From: Dipteris shenzhenensis
Taxonomy: Eukaryota > Polypodiophyta > Polypodiopsida > Gleicheniales
Strand: one strand, 5' to 3'
Assembly (NCBI GenBank): GCA_047967505.1
Contig: CM106538.1
Length of the DNA stretch: 64,000 nucleotides
Position numbers and translations under genes: made by a program. The notes beneath the pieces were generated by a model that saw only the letters and a program-made list of their open reading frames with translations, was not told the DNA's origin and did no database searches. Positions 23,723 through 34,565 of the stretch are shown here, in pieces (the first letter of the stretch is position 1; each line of letters starts with the position of its first letter).

Positions 23723-24040
23723 ATTGCTTGGAGATTGTATGGTCAAAGTTTTGGAGATCACATCGTTAAAATTTGATCCATGAAACACAATTGTTCCTCT
23801 TTTAAATAAAAAAGAGCAAGCTACACAACGATACAAAGACAATCCCAAATATAAAGAACGACTAATGATCATTTTGCAAGCAACTTCAATAGGGTAAATG
23901 GAGCACCAAGGAGGATGAATTTCATTCTTCTATAGAAGCAGCATTGCGCGTGCATTAGTCTGTGTGTGTGTGTGTGTGTGTATTTTTTTCAGGGAGGGCT
24001 TTATACGTGCGTGCATGCGTACGTCCGTGTGTATGTGCGT
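23722..24040 (-). other. Intron 4 spacer
   Basis: AT-rich sequence without recognisable coding potential, containing a short (TG)n run at about 23961-23980. Confidence 0.5.
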
Positions 24041-24513
24041 GCGTCTGCGCTTCTTCGGCTTGCCCCACTTGTTCTCATTCACGAAAGATGATCATGCATC
24101 TATTTTGGACATTTCCTCTTGCACGCGATTTCTTTTTCACATTGATGAAAAAACTTCGAGCTCGTTTTCCCTCCTCTTCCTTTGGGAAGTAGTTTTGGTT
24201 GTTTGGAAGATATGCGCCCATCCTGGAGTATGATCATTTCTTCTCCTAGTGTCGATACTGGGCCCTTTAGTCTTTGTATCGTGCTCATACCATTCGATTG
24301 TATGAGCACTCTTTAGTGAATGTCTTTCCATACTTTCGAGCTTATTTTCTTTGCTCTCTACAAGATGCTCATTCCCTTGGAGACCTCTATCAGGCCCAAT
24401 TGGAAGTTTTTTATTACTGTTTTTAGTTTTGACTAGTAGCTGTCCCACCTTGGGACAGTGATGAATGTAAATGTTTTCTTAATGCAAAATTTCTTTTACA
24501 AAAAAAAAAAAGT
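24040..24513 (+). mobile_element. L1-like LINE 3' fragment with poly(A)
   Basis: A 5'-truncated element. It encodes a zf-RVT-like end (MIMHLFWTFPLARDFFFTLM, the HLFWxCPxARxFW pattern of plant L1 proteins), then 3' sequence ending in AATGCAAAATTTCTTTTAC and a run of about 12 A at 24500-24511. It ends only about 44 bp from exon 4 of the thioesterase gene, on the opposite strand. A GTGTGTGTCT and GA repeat fills the gap. Confidence 0.75.
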
Positions 24514-24528
24514 GTGTGTGTCTATGTG

Positions 24529-24552
24529 AGAGAGAGAGAGAGAGAGAGAGAC
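24529..24552 (+). repeat. (GA)n microsatellite at the exon 4 donor
   Basis: GA dinucleotide run touching the 5' splice site of exon 4. On the gene strand the intron begins GTGAGTCTCTCTCTC. Confidence 0.9.
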
Positions 24553-24556
24553 TCAC

Positions 24557-24661
24557 TATTTGATGGCTCTTTAGAGAGAAGTTCAGCGACATGGGATGCT
24601 GAGCAGTCCAAGCCTTCTAAATCATCAAGGGCATCTTCAGAAAGTGCTCCTACATCAAACC
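24557..24661 (-). CDS. Acyl-protein thioesterase-like hydrolase, exon 4
   Basis: 105 bases in phase with exons 3 and 5, reading FDVGALSEDALDDLEGLDCS and then a helix ending in KEPSN. WFDxxxxSEDxxxDxEGLDxSA is a strongly conserved block of acyl-protein thioesterases. Acceptor TTTTAG and donor A|GTGAGT fit. The donor lies immediately beside a GA/TC microsatellite (about 24529-24552), so the first bases of intron 4 run straight into a CT repeat. The exon sits alone between a 17.2-kb intron upstream and a 23.8-kb intron downstream, with an L1-like LINE fragment starting only 44 bp away. Confidence 0.93.
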
Positions 24662-25280
24662 CTAAAATCCAAATGCAAGCATAATAAATGCACAAATAAC
24701 GAGCGACATTATATCAAACAAAATTAACTACTTGAGCTTTAAAACACAAAATTCTAAAGACAAAGTTTCTTGCACATAAACCTACAACCTACTCAAAATT
24801 AGATGTCCTACATAATGAAAAAAGCAACTCCAAACATACTTGAACATTCCCAAAACTCATAAAAGAGCAGTAAATTATTGCCATCCGACTCTGACTCTCT
24901 ATTAAATTCAATGTACTACTACTAGCTGTAAGAGAGCTATTGTTGAACGAGGGGATTAAATACATATTTGCCTAAATTGCAGCCTTTTCATCAAAATGAA
25001 AAGAGAACATAAAGCATACTTTGGGGTATCAACTTAATGCCAAATACACTAGCTCAACTGGCTTTGAGGCACTCTACCTCCTTTAATCATTTGACGGAAA
25101 TTGTTGAATAGAGAAGCTAACACTGTGCAAGCTTTAACGCATTGAACAAACAACTTTAATTGCTACAAAAGTCTATGTTAAAGTTTCCAATGATGTTAGT
25201 ATTTTTTTGTTTTGTATGTTATGTAGTTCTTGCAAGCATTTAATAATGTTTTGTGTGTGCGAACGTGGATTTTTGTAGAC
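24662..25280 (-). other. Intron 3 of the thioesterase gene, 3' unique part
   Basis: AT-rich, no coding signal. The polypyrimidine stretch and branch region for exon 4 lie here. Nothing else seen. Confidence 0.55.
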
Positions 25281-25289
25281 ATTAAAAGT

Positions 25290-27560
25290 TTAAATCATTG
25301 TAGGTGGGCCAATCACTAACATTCAACGCTATCTACAACCATCTTCCGATAGTAATTCTTCCAAGCAAATGTCAAACATAAGGGAGTGGTTCAACACTTT
25401 GAAACCAACAGATCTTGACTTTGAAGCAATGGTGGGTGACGACAAGAAGTGTACGGTCGATGAGATTGGCACGATATCACAATTAGTCAAGGTGAAGAAG
25501 AGGTGATATCCAATCTTCTTTATGTTCCAAACCTTTGCAAGGATATTCTAAAGCATAACGCTACCCAATAGGTTTTCATTCAGTCCACTACAAAGGAAAG
25601 GAAGTAGCACAGGGATTGAGAGCGGCCTTTATAAGATCACAATTAGTCTAGGATCAAACAGAGCATTTGTGGAATGAGAGGTTTGGACACATCAGCAATA
25701 ACAAGCTTTCACAAATGCCAAAGATAGGCTTAGTGTTTGGATTTTTAGTCACAAGCACCTCTTACATGCATTGGCAACATTCGGACGCATCTTCAAGGAT
25801 GGATTCGAGGGCCACAATATTCATGAGAGCCAGGACATCTTGTCATATGCAAAGCAAGGAGTCAAATTCTCATATCCGTGCAGATATAGCAGATTATGAC
25901 TTACACCCTCAAATCAAAGAATCAAGGAGCCTAGGCATTTAATGATGGAACAATGCAGATCATGTTGGATAAATAGGGTCAATGCCATACTTGTAAGCCC
26001 CCAAATGAGGAGAGCACAGGGACTTGATACCACACGATATATAGGGGTAGATGCATCAATAAGGGGATGGGATGAGGCTGTCATGTGGGCAGCACAATGG
26101 CTGCCACATGGACAGCGGACAGAAATGCTCTTTGGTGTTACTTTAGGGCAGCCTCAAGAATCACCTTGGAAAACAGCAAAATTGGCAATTAGATCTTTAG
26201 TACCTTACAAGGTTTGGTATGTTCCTAACTACTGAAGGGGATAACTGGATGAATCTGTTGGTGCCTGCGGATTCTAAAGACTCCAGAGTGTTCGCGACCT
26301 TGACCATAAATTGTACCAGAGCTCCAGACTAGACCCGGTTGTTCGTGAATGATGCGGTGGAGATACTAGAGGTGTTGGATAAAAGACCAAATAAAGAAGA
26401 CATGGATGTAAAGTTAACATTTCTCAATAGTGAACTAGAGAGCAGTTGCAAAGCGAAAGTGTAAAGACTTTGCAAGGCATTGTACAAGCCATAGTATGAG
26501 CCATTTTCCCTGACAACCAAGGTGACCAAATATTAGATGGCCATAGCAATAGCAGAACATTATAGATGGCCCATCTACTAGATGCATGTGCAATCAATTT
26601 TTCTAAAGCCTATGGAGAAGCTGCATAGATTTCTATACCTAAGATCAGAAGAGAGAATTTACCTGCAAATTGCAATTCTACATGCTGAAACAGACTCCCA
26701 AAGACCAATATATTGACGACTGCGTTATGGGGATAGCACTTGTGGTCCATCCAATGCCAGCACGTATCTTTAATCGGAGGAGAACAAGAGGATGGTCATC
26801 ATTATGTACTTGAATAACCAAATGTTCATTATGATGCTCTCTATACATAGGGAAAGAATCTTGAAGCTTAAGGTCTCGTTCAAGAGGAATTTGAGATGAC
26901 AAATTTGGGACTTCATTATTTCCTTGGCATACAGGTGTGGCACAAATTGAATAGGATCTTCATTTCTCAATGGAAATACCGGCTAGAGGTTCTGTGGAGA
27001 TTTCAAATGTAGGGCGGCAATCGTCCTAATGGAAGTTGGAGCCAAGCTAAGGAAAGAGGATGCTTTTCATTTGGTTGACATGACCATGTACCACCAATTG
27101 GTATGTAATTTGATCAATTTTGCAGTGGAGGTGCTCAATCAATTTCAATAAAGCCAAAAATGAGTCGCTAGAGTGCAAACATAAGGATACAGAGGTATCT
27201 CAGAGGTATAGGCAGCGGACCTGATAGAAATTTGAGCCAATCTAAGTAAGGAGGATAGTTCTTAGTTGGTTGACATGACAAAGTACTGGCATGTTCGTCC
27301 TTTCTTCCAAAGAAACCAAGCATCAACGACTTGCAGGTACTTTGATCAGCTTAGCGATAGGGATGCTTAGATGGTTTTCATTAAAGCCAAAGATTAGTCA
27401 TTAGAATGCAAGCATGAGGATATTGAGGTTCACATAGATGCAATTGTGGAATCACCTATCAAGCAAGTAGCAACTGGGATGGATATTGTGATTCATTCTG
27501 GCCTTGTGATCCAAAAACGAGCTCGCCCAATACAAGTGATTGTTCATGCTAGGGGCCATC
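25290..27560 (+). mobile_element. Decayed Ty1/copia remnant
   Basis: Scattered pieces in copia order on the plus strand: GAG-pre-integrase (LWNERFGHISNNKLSQMPKIGLV, about 25660-25740), reverse-transcriptase bits (MDVKLTFLNSELE near 26390; DFIISLAYR, the remnant of LHYFLGIQV, near 26910) and RNase H-proximal pieces (MEVGAKLRKEDAFHLVDMTM near 27030). The last occurs twice, again near 27230-27290 in changed form, suggesting a local duplication. Stops are frequent and no LTRs could be assigned. It is the oldest-looking copia of the window. Confidence 0.7.
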
Positions 27561-27839
27561 TCGTCACTTAGCAATAGCAACCAATGGTTTCAATAGAAAC
27601 CATGAACGTAGTGGATTGCACAGCTCATGAGATTGTGTTTCGAATGGATATTGAAGGACTTAGACGTTCTTCAAGAGGATGTAAAGCTAACTCAATAGGG
27701 GCCCCCAGCGAGAGAAAAGCTCGCTATTAATTAAGTTCTTTGTCTAGGGGGGTGCGCAGAGAGGATTAAGCTAAGCCGCGCAGAGAATTAGGCTATTGAG
27801 AATAGAACCTGCCAGCGAACTCGAGAAGGTTCGAAGATC

Positions 27840-28140
27840 CCAAAGGTTCTTAACGGAGTATGTTAAGGGGAAGGGGAGGGGGGGGGGGGGGGGTAGAGGA
27901 GCGGAGAAGGGGAGCTGTGAAAGCCTCCTAGAGCAGCAGTAAAGGAGGAGGAACGAGGGGGGAGGGCTGAGTGGAGGGAGAGGGAGGGTAGGAGAGGGAG
28001 GGCTGAGCACACTGGAGAGGGAGGAGGGGAGAGTGCAGGAAAGTGAAGGGAGGGCTGAGTGCAGGGCTGCGTAGGGAGGGAGATCAAGAGGGGAGGCAAC
28101 GCAAGGCGAGAAAGAGAGAGAGACAGAGTTGCAAAAATTA
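27840..28140 (+). repeat. Purine-rich G/A tract
   Basis: A 300-bp strand-biased stretch of GGGGAGG, GAGGGAGGG and related words, with a G run at about 27878-27892. The long opposite-strand Pro/Ser/Leu frames here are composition artefacts. A low-complexity region; several G-quadruplex-type runs are possible. Confidence 0.75.
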
Positions 28141-28690
28141 GACATAGGTTAATTAGAATTGCATGAATTAGACACTAACTAATTAATGCGAATAGGTAGA
28201 TGCAAGGACTAAACATGCATTGTACTTGCAAAGAACATGGTGTTCATGCTCAAACAGATCACATTGAGATTCAGTACCATTTTAGCGACGACTTGACAAA
28301 GGGCATGTACTACTGCAAACGACCCCTAAAAAGCGTTCATGAAGGTTCTTCTCAAATAAAAAATTAAGCTACTCATCAACGGCGGATGGGCATCGAGCCC
28401 CAACCAAATCACAGGGGCTATTAAAATTGATGTTGCAATGCCCACTTGTGAACTTCCATTATAAGGAGGGAGTTTACAAGTGTTTATTTTTTGCCCATTT
28501 CTTGCTTGGAGCACATAGGCCCAACTAAAATAAATGCATAAAGCATGTTATTGCATATGACACTTTCAAATACCACAATCATTATGGTGAAGTAAAAAAC
28601 TGCATGCACAACAATCTAGCAGCTCCAAAACAGACACCAAATTGGAAAGTCATGTTAGCTTAGTGTGGATCACCTTTTAGGGGTGGTCAG
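28141..28690 (-). other. Intron 3 spacer
   Basis: AT-rich; no gene, LTR or clear repeat seen. Confidence 0.4.
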
Positions 28691-29546
28691 CCAAATAGAG
28701 AGAGAGAGAGAGAGAGAGAGAGTGTGTTTATTATAGTCTTTGAAAGGCCAAAGGGTTATGAGACTGAAAAAACTAGATACAATGAGAAAACCTCAAGGGG
28801 TGTGGCCACAGCCATTAAGCGGGCATCCACACCCAATACTATTACTAATCTATAAAACCCATGAAAAGTATATATAAAGCGTAATGTCACTGAGGGAGAA
28901 AGTACATGGTGTATCATATCATATCATATCATAAATAGCAGTGGAGAGCTCACTACTAGGAGGAGGGAAGCGTAAGGCTGAACAAAAATTGGTTGTTTAC
29001 CTATGCGGCGGATCCTCTGTAGGTTGCTCAAGGGACCAGATCCACTGGTCGGCTAAGACGGACAGGAGGGCCTCGACGCACAGTAGCTTCAACAAAGGTT
29101 GGCATCGCTGAGAAATAACCCGTGATGAAGCGTTGCTTGCAATCTACTTGAGCACTCTTCTATGGCCACCTCGTAGTAGCTCATCGTTGGACAAGTGCCA
29201 CTTCCATCCCAGAAAAATGTCTCGTAGAGAGCAAAGAACATAGAGGGAAAATCTACAGGCCTTGTATGGGTCATGCGCTGGTGGATCTGTTGTGCCACCT
29301 AACTAAAATAATGACTCTCTATTTGGACTCCAACAGGGCTTCATGATCTCATATTTATATCCTAATCTCTATGACATAAGGCATCATGAAAGAAAATCAC
29401 TACTTGTACTAATCCGGATGGATCAAGAGGTAAAAGAGAGGCCTAAATCATTCTCTAAATGAACAATGGTGGCACCTTGGACTCATAGTACACAGGACAT
29501 CTGAAAACAAAGTGCTCCTTCGACTCAACCTCCTACATGTGTGCCT

Positions 29547-30985
29547 TGTAGGGCCTAGTTATAGTCAGTTAGGTCAGTTGGTACAATTACTACATGTACC
29601 ACATAGGACTTAGTCCAATTAGGGCACTTTGCCCTAGGGTTTTGTTATATTGGCTCTCTCTTAAGCCTCCACTCAGTTTTTGCAGCAATTCATTACAGCA
29701 ACTCGTTTTTGACTTCTCTCCATCATTTCTTGAGCTTCCATTGCTTGCCCTAGCCTACGGTGGTATCAGAGCAGGTTGGGGATCCATTCCCTCAGCCATT
29801 GGCAGCTTGTTCAAGCTGTTTGGCAACCCCTGGACCTCTCATTCTTGCTAGTTTGCTGGTTTTCTACACACCCGTGAGCATTTGTGGCCTCTCCAAACAA
29901 TTCTGTCGCGAGAACTTTACATTTGGCGCGTGAAGATCGCATTTTGGAGCATCTACCGCGAAGGAATTCCTGTTTCGGTTCATTTCCTGCTGCAGCTGCC
30001 TCACACGTGTGGATTCGTACAGCCGTACGGACTGTATGGACCTGTCAAAATAGCATTTGTTGCTGTACGGAAAATTCACACCAGCGTTTCATGCACTTTC
30101 GAAGCTGTACAGACAGATTCACCTGCATTTATTACCTATGCGGATTTCATGCAGTGCATTTATGATTGTACGGGCCTGACTCGGAGCCGTACGGATCAGC
30201 TGCATCAGCATTTAAGGTTGTACAGTCTTCATTCAAAGCATTTGCAGCAGTTTTGACCTGCCTTGAGGTTCATGCCAGCATTTCAGAGGCATTACATGCT
30301 TTCTCGTGAAGCGTGCTGGTGCTAGAAGACTTTTGGAGCCTGCCGCAATGATCTGGAGGTCACTCCTTGAGCCCATTCCTCTTCAATTGGCTTCCCTTTG
30401 CCTCAGGCTGCAAGTTTCCCTCCTTTGGATCGCCCTCCTCTCATTTTAAAGAGTTCTCCCCCTCGTGGGAGCACTTTCTCTTGCCGTAACTCTCATTTCT
30501 AGCCTTCTCTTCGCATCTCTCACTGCCATTTGCTTACTTTTCACCTCTCCTTCAAGGGTGAATCCCTCTGCTCACATTTGGAGCCTTTTCCCTGCCGTAT
30601 TTTTGGGCTACATCATTGGGTAGGCCCCGTTTGCATTGGTTCTGTCCAATTTCTGCAAAACATTAATTTCTTTGCTTCATTTGCATTTTGGAAAGGCCTC
30701 GTGTTGCCTTGGAAGGCCTTGTGTTTCCTTTTGGAGAATTTTTGCTGTAGGTACACCTTGAGACAGCAGAGTCCTTTGCAGTGAAAAGCTTTGAAGCTTG
30801 AGCAGAATTTTGCCACTTGATTTTGAGAGGTTGCTTTCCTCTCATTTGCCTTGTCAGTTGGTGCATTTGCCTTGAATTTCAGCACCATGACTAGCAGAAA
30901 AAATGATTTGTTTGGGATGCTTGGGGATGAGGACATGCTTGATGGCACTAGTTACCCCATGTGGGCATACATGATGGGGCATAAA
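29547..30985 (+). mobile_element. Truncated copia element: 5' LTR, leader and gag start
   Basis: The 214-bp LTR runs from TGTAGGGCCTAG (29547) to CCTACG (29760), with the primer site GTGGTATCAGAGCAGG directly after. A 1.1-kb leader follows, with GTACGG words at 29990-30220. The gag ATG is at 30888 (MTSRKNDLFGMLGDEDMLDG), with the gag signature LDGTSYPMWAYMM. Similarity stops at about 30985. No 3' LTR of this kind is seen, so the element was cut off in gag. Confidence 0.75.
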
Positions 30986-31250
30986 ACAGCAAACTCACAA
31001 AGCAGGAAATGCGAGGGAGGGAGAGATACTTCAACAACCAAAATCAGGAAAAAAAAACTCAGAAAAACCACTCGGTACAAGATGTTGAAAGAGGGTAAGA
31101 GAGGGGCCTATAAATAAGGCCCCAACCCTACAATCGGTCTGCTCAAGCCGATGTAGGTCGACCCATAGGTCGGCCTAACCCGACCCAACACGGTCAGGTC
31201 TAGTCAATTAACCCAACCAATCTTGCCGGCTAACCCAACCAAGTTGGGGA
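30986..31250 (+). other. Unassigned repeat-like sequence with TATA box
   Basis: Contains GGGCCTATAAATAAGGCC at about 31105-31122, an LTR-style promoter, then GTCGGCC/CCAACC-rich text. It could be an LTR fragment of another family, but ends and partner are not visible. Confidence 0.4.
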
Positions 31251-31440
31251 CCTGGTTGGCCACCAACCCTACGATGTCCGCAGCTGAGAACATATGCTCC
31301 TAAATCATTAGAAAATCCACTGTCCAGCCAACCACTGCCCTTTGCAACTCTTGTCTAAGTATCAAGTACTGTGGCTGACTACGAGCAAAGTTGTGGAGCA
31401 TGTGCACGTTCCAACTCACCATGGTCCAACTCATGGGGAG
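31250..31440 (-). pseudogene. LINE ORF2 endonuclease start
   Basis: Minus-strand reading SWTMVSWNVHMLHNFARSQP resembles the beginning of LINE endonucleases (VSWNVNGL). It continues as QEHMFSAAD before the break. The fragment supports a LINE whose 3' part is at 29546-28697. Confidence 0.5.
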
Positions 31441-32339
31441 GGGGAAGCAAGAAACAAGGCTCGCCTGTGAGTGGGAGCCTGCTCAAGGAAAACTGCCTTC
31501 TACGACTTCAATGGGGGTTTGGAAGGCGAATAGTCCGTATCTCTCTGCCGGCGTACTAAAGTGGCAACCAGCTCCACACCTACCTTCCGTGCTCATTGCA
31601 ACATAAAGGAGATGCCCACCCCAAACATCTCAGTAGACATCTAGAGTGGCCAATAGTGCGCTTGATCAAGCTTTGCCTCAGGAGGTAGTCTAATCACTCC
31701 TGCTGCTAGGCCACAGACCGGCTTCTCCTACGCAAAGCCCAGCTGAAAGTTCACTTCTGACCATGGGCTAGCCATAGGTCCAGACCATGCAGACCCATCC
31801 ACTCATCCATCATGCGCGATAATTGATCGCCCAGCATGCTATCAGACATCACTAGAGTCCACTTCTCCACCCGTGTGGAAGCAAACTGGAACCTCCACGC
31901 TGGGGGGGGGGGGTGTGGGAGCCCAGTGTACTGATCGAACCCCTTTTCAAGGCTACAAGACCAAAAGTGTCACCTCCAAAGGCAAGGGATAGGACTCCGG
32001 GATCTCTAGGTAATTCCAAGGCCCCAACCTCCAGAACTCCCTCGAAAGAGGGCACCCGAGCTAAAGCTGGGAAGCTGAGGACTGAGAGGACGAGCCACTC
32101 ATGGTCTGAGATGGAACTTGGGATGCTAAAGGGACGGGAAGGGGGACTGCCGGGTCAGAGGGGGGTGGGGGGCGGGTGGTGAGGGTGATGACAGCTTGAC
32201 AAGTGGGCAAGGGGGGAGGGAGAACAAGGGCGGGAAGAGGGGCGGTTGGTGGTGGCAGAGGGGCCAGGAGGGGGGGTAGTCTCCCCTATCGTGGAAGAAG
32301 AAGCCCGGGGTGAGGACGGAGCCAATCTTTCCACCGAAG

Positions 32340-33260
32340 CGAGTCGGTCAGTCTATAGAGCGTGGCTCCGCACGCCTCCTGGGCCTTGCGGCTACTGAGT
32401 GGCTACCTGTGTGTCCTGGGTCCCTTTCCCAACGAGACCTACCGGGGGGACAAACTCCTCCTCCATGGTCTGGTCTCCCTTAGGCTGAGAGGCTGCCTCG
32501 CGCTCCGCTTTCGCCTTTGTTGTAAGCCGGGCTCTCCTTCGTCAATTCTTCAAAGTCTCTTTGTTTGGTTTCTTCTTATGCTCCATGATCGTCCATTTCC
32601 CACTAGAGGGCTCCACCCAGGGGGTCTGAGACCGCCTGCGCAGGTGACTCTGCATGTCCACTTGGGGCTCACGCTGACAATCCTACTACTGGGGGGTCGT
32701 CTCTGCCCCGATGGCAATCCCTGGCTAGGTGTCCATGCTCTCTGCATCGAAGGCACTGACCCAGTAATCCTGAGATCTCAATCCTCTGACATAGCTCACC
32801 CCCCTCAAGAGTCTCGAGAAGGATCCACTCCGAGATGGACTCTGGATTCTCTAACACCAATCTGGGTCCAAGAACCCCCTCATCTGTCACCAGCGATGCG
32901 GCTGACTCGGGAGGGATGGGCGTGTACTCCCTCGAAAGTCCTCGAAATCGAAGCGTCACCCAGAAGCAAGGCACATGGTGGGACAAGTCCATGTCCTCTA
33001 TAGTAAAGCCATGGTACCAGGGGAAAAGGAAAACCAGGTGCGGGCCAAGATAGATGGGTCCTTGCTCAACTAGTGCCTCGGTGGTGTCGGGTGAGCGCAA
33101 CTAGAGAAGGAAGACTCCTTGTCCAAAGATGGTGACCCCCTGGATGTGGTCCCCCTCTAATGATAAACTCGCCTGTAACCAGTCGCAGATCTAGCTCCTG
33201 GAAGGGTGAGCCCTACTATTCGGCCTACTACTGCTCTATCTGTGAGGGACTGAATTGCTT
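32340..33260 (-). pseudogene. LINE ORF1: DUF4283-like domain with CCHC zinc knuckle
   Basis: The minus-strand reading starts LQASLSLEGDHIQGVTIFGQ and runs, through a stop at about 33103, into a segment with HHVPCFWVTLRFRGLSREY and a zinc knuckle CLRCREHGHLARDC (C-x2-C-x4-H-x4-C) near 32725. This DUF4283 plus zf-CCHC layout is that of plant LINE ORF1 proteins, which bind the element RNA. A basic Arg/Lys-rich and Pro-rich C-terminal region follows towards 32340, with frameshifts. No functional frame remains. Confidence 0.7.
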
Positions 33261-33649
33261 GCTTGACCTATTGTTTGTCCTAGGGAGAAAGAATAACCTT
33301 GACACTTGGGGGGATCGAAGGTGCTACCATTTGAGCCCTTCTGGCCAGATTGAAGTCTACACCAAGTTATCTTTCTACGAAGTGTCAACAATTAACCCAA
33401 AGCTCCAGAAAGAAGAAAGAATGCCATGTCGGCACTGTAGATGGGCTGACACTAAGGCTGAGAAATGAGCAAAACTCGAGCAACGTGCCAGCAGCCCGAG
33501 GTGCCACGACACCTCTTGGCTACTCAAGAAGCGCACCTGGCTCAAGTCCCACTCTAAGGCGGCCCAGAAGGAGACCCTCGATACTCAGCCCAGCCCCCAA
33601 CCTAGGCAACGGTCCACCTTACTGCAGCAGCTCCAAACACGGCTAAAAA

Positions 33650-33908
33650 GGTGGGAAAAGGAAGAAAAAGCCACCGCAAGGGGGGCGGAAAAGTAGCCCT
33701 ACGGGAAGAGGTGGGGGTGAAGGGAAAAAGAGGGGAGCCGGAGAGAATGGGGCAAGAGAGAAGCGCATGGGCGGAGGAGGTAGAAGATGGTCCCGGGGGG
33801 GGGGGGGGGGGAGGGGCAGCAGCCTGTGCACGGGGGGAGAAGACGGGGCTGGTAGGTGAATAGGATGCGGGGTGGGGCAGAGGCGGAGGCGGAGGCGAAG
33901 GCGCAGGG
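33650..33908 (+). repeat. G-rich low-complexity stretch
   Basis: GGGGAAAAG, GGCGGAGG and a G run at about 33796-33811. Similar G-rich sequence resumes after the copia-3 3' LTR (39491-39590), so copia-3 probably inserted into this stretch. Confidence 0.6.
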
Positions 33909-34424
33909 TGTTAGAAATGTCACTGCCCCACTTGTGAACCCCCGATTTGAGGGGACAAGGGGGCAGGAGACTATAGGGGATGGGGGGCTGAGAGCACCTT
34001 GCTGTAAGAAGGCAGCACCCTGCGTGGAACACTGCGCCAGCATCACGGGCCCATGCGGGGGCATCTACAGCAGCCATCTTGGCCCTTCTGGGGATCGGTT
34101 TCTACGGACTGGAACCGACTGACAAGTTGGCCAGTTCTAGGGGCTGGCTGCCCAACTATATAAACCCCCTCCCCCCCACACATCTTTTCATCACTTGCAC
34201 TGACCAGCTTGCACCGGCAAGTGCGCAGGGCGAGGAGTTGACTCACAGTTTGATACAGCATCTCCTTGCTGTTTTGTATGCTCACCTCTTGAGCTTTTGT
34301 CAGCCCACTGTTGTGGAATAATATATCTGAGTTTTGCTATCTTTCTCTCCCCTCCTCTTTGAGTGTTGTTTGAGCTGCCATCCGGAGTGTGAGGAGTGAG
34401 TGATTCTATACTCTACTTCCAACA
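33909..34424 (+). repeat. Copia-3 5' LTR (internally deleted)
   Basis: Carries CTATATAAACCCCCTCC (TATA) at about 34156-34172 and ends CTTCCAACA before the primer site. Confidence 0.88.
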
Positions 34425-34565
34425 TGGTATCAAAGCAAGGTTTCCAGCTCTAGAACAGAGTTCCTGAGCAAGAAGGCGACTCCAATCAACACTCAGGTTT
34501 GCTGCGTGGTCAAGTTCTCTACTGCAAATTCATTTTTCAGTTTGTTGTTCGCTATTACAGCAAGG

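Larger units (their letters stand above)
28697..33280 (-). mobile_element. Minus-strand LINE, broken and interrupted
   Basis: The 3' part is 29546-28697: a Cys/His end reading EVESKEHFVFRCPVYYESK, then 3' UTR and a (TC)n tail at 28722-28697. The 5' part is about 33280-31250, holding ORF1 and the endonuclease start. Between them lies the copia fragment from 29547 and about 250 bp of other sequence. Most of the endonuclease and the whole RT are missing, so a deletion accompanied or followed the copia insertion. Assignment of both parts to one copy is inference from orientation and order. Confidence 0.6.

Noticed and set aside
27771-28145. Pro/Ser/Leu-rich 124-codon minus-strand frame
   Set aside because: It is the complement of a low-complexity GGGAGG tract; no domain, and an overlapping second frame has the same character.
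33643-34077. 144-codon minus-strand Pro-rich frame
   Set aside because: It spans the G-rich tract and the copia-3 LTR start, so it cannot be a gene.
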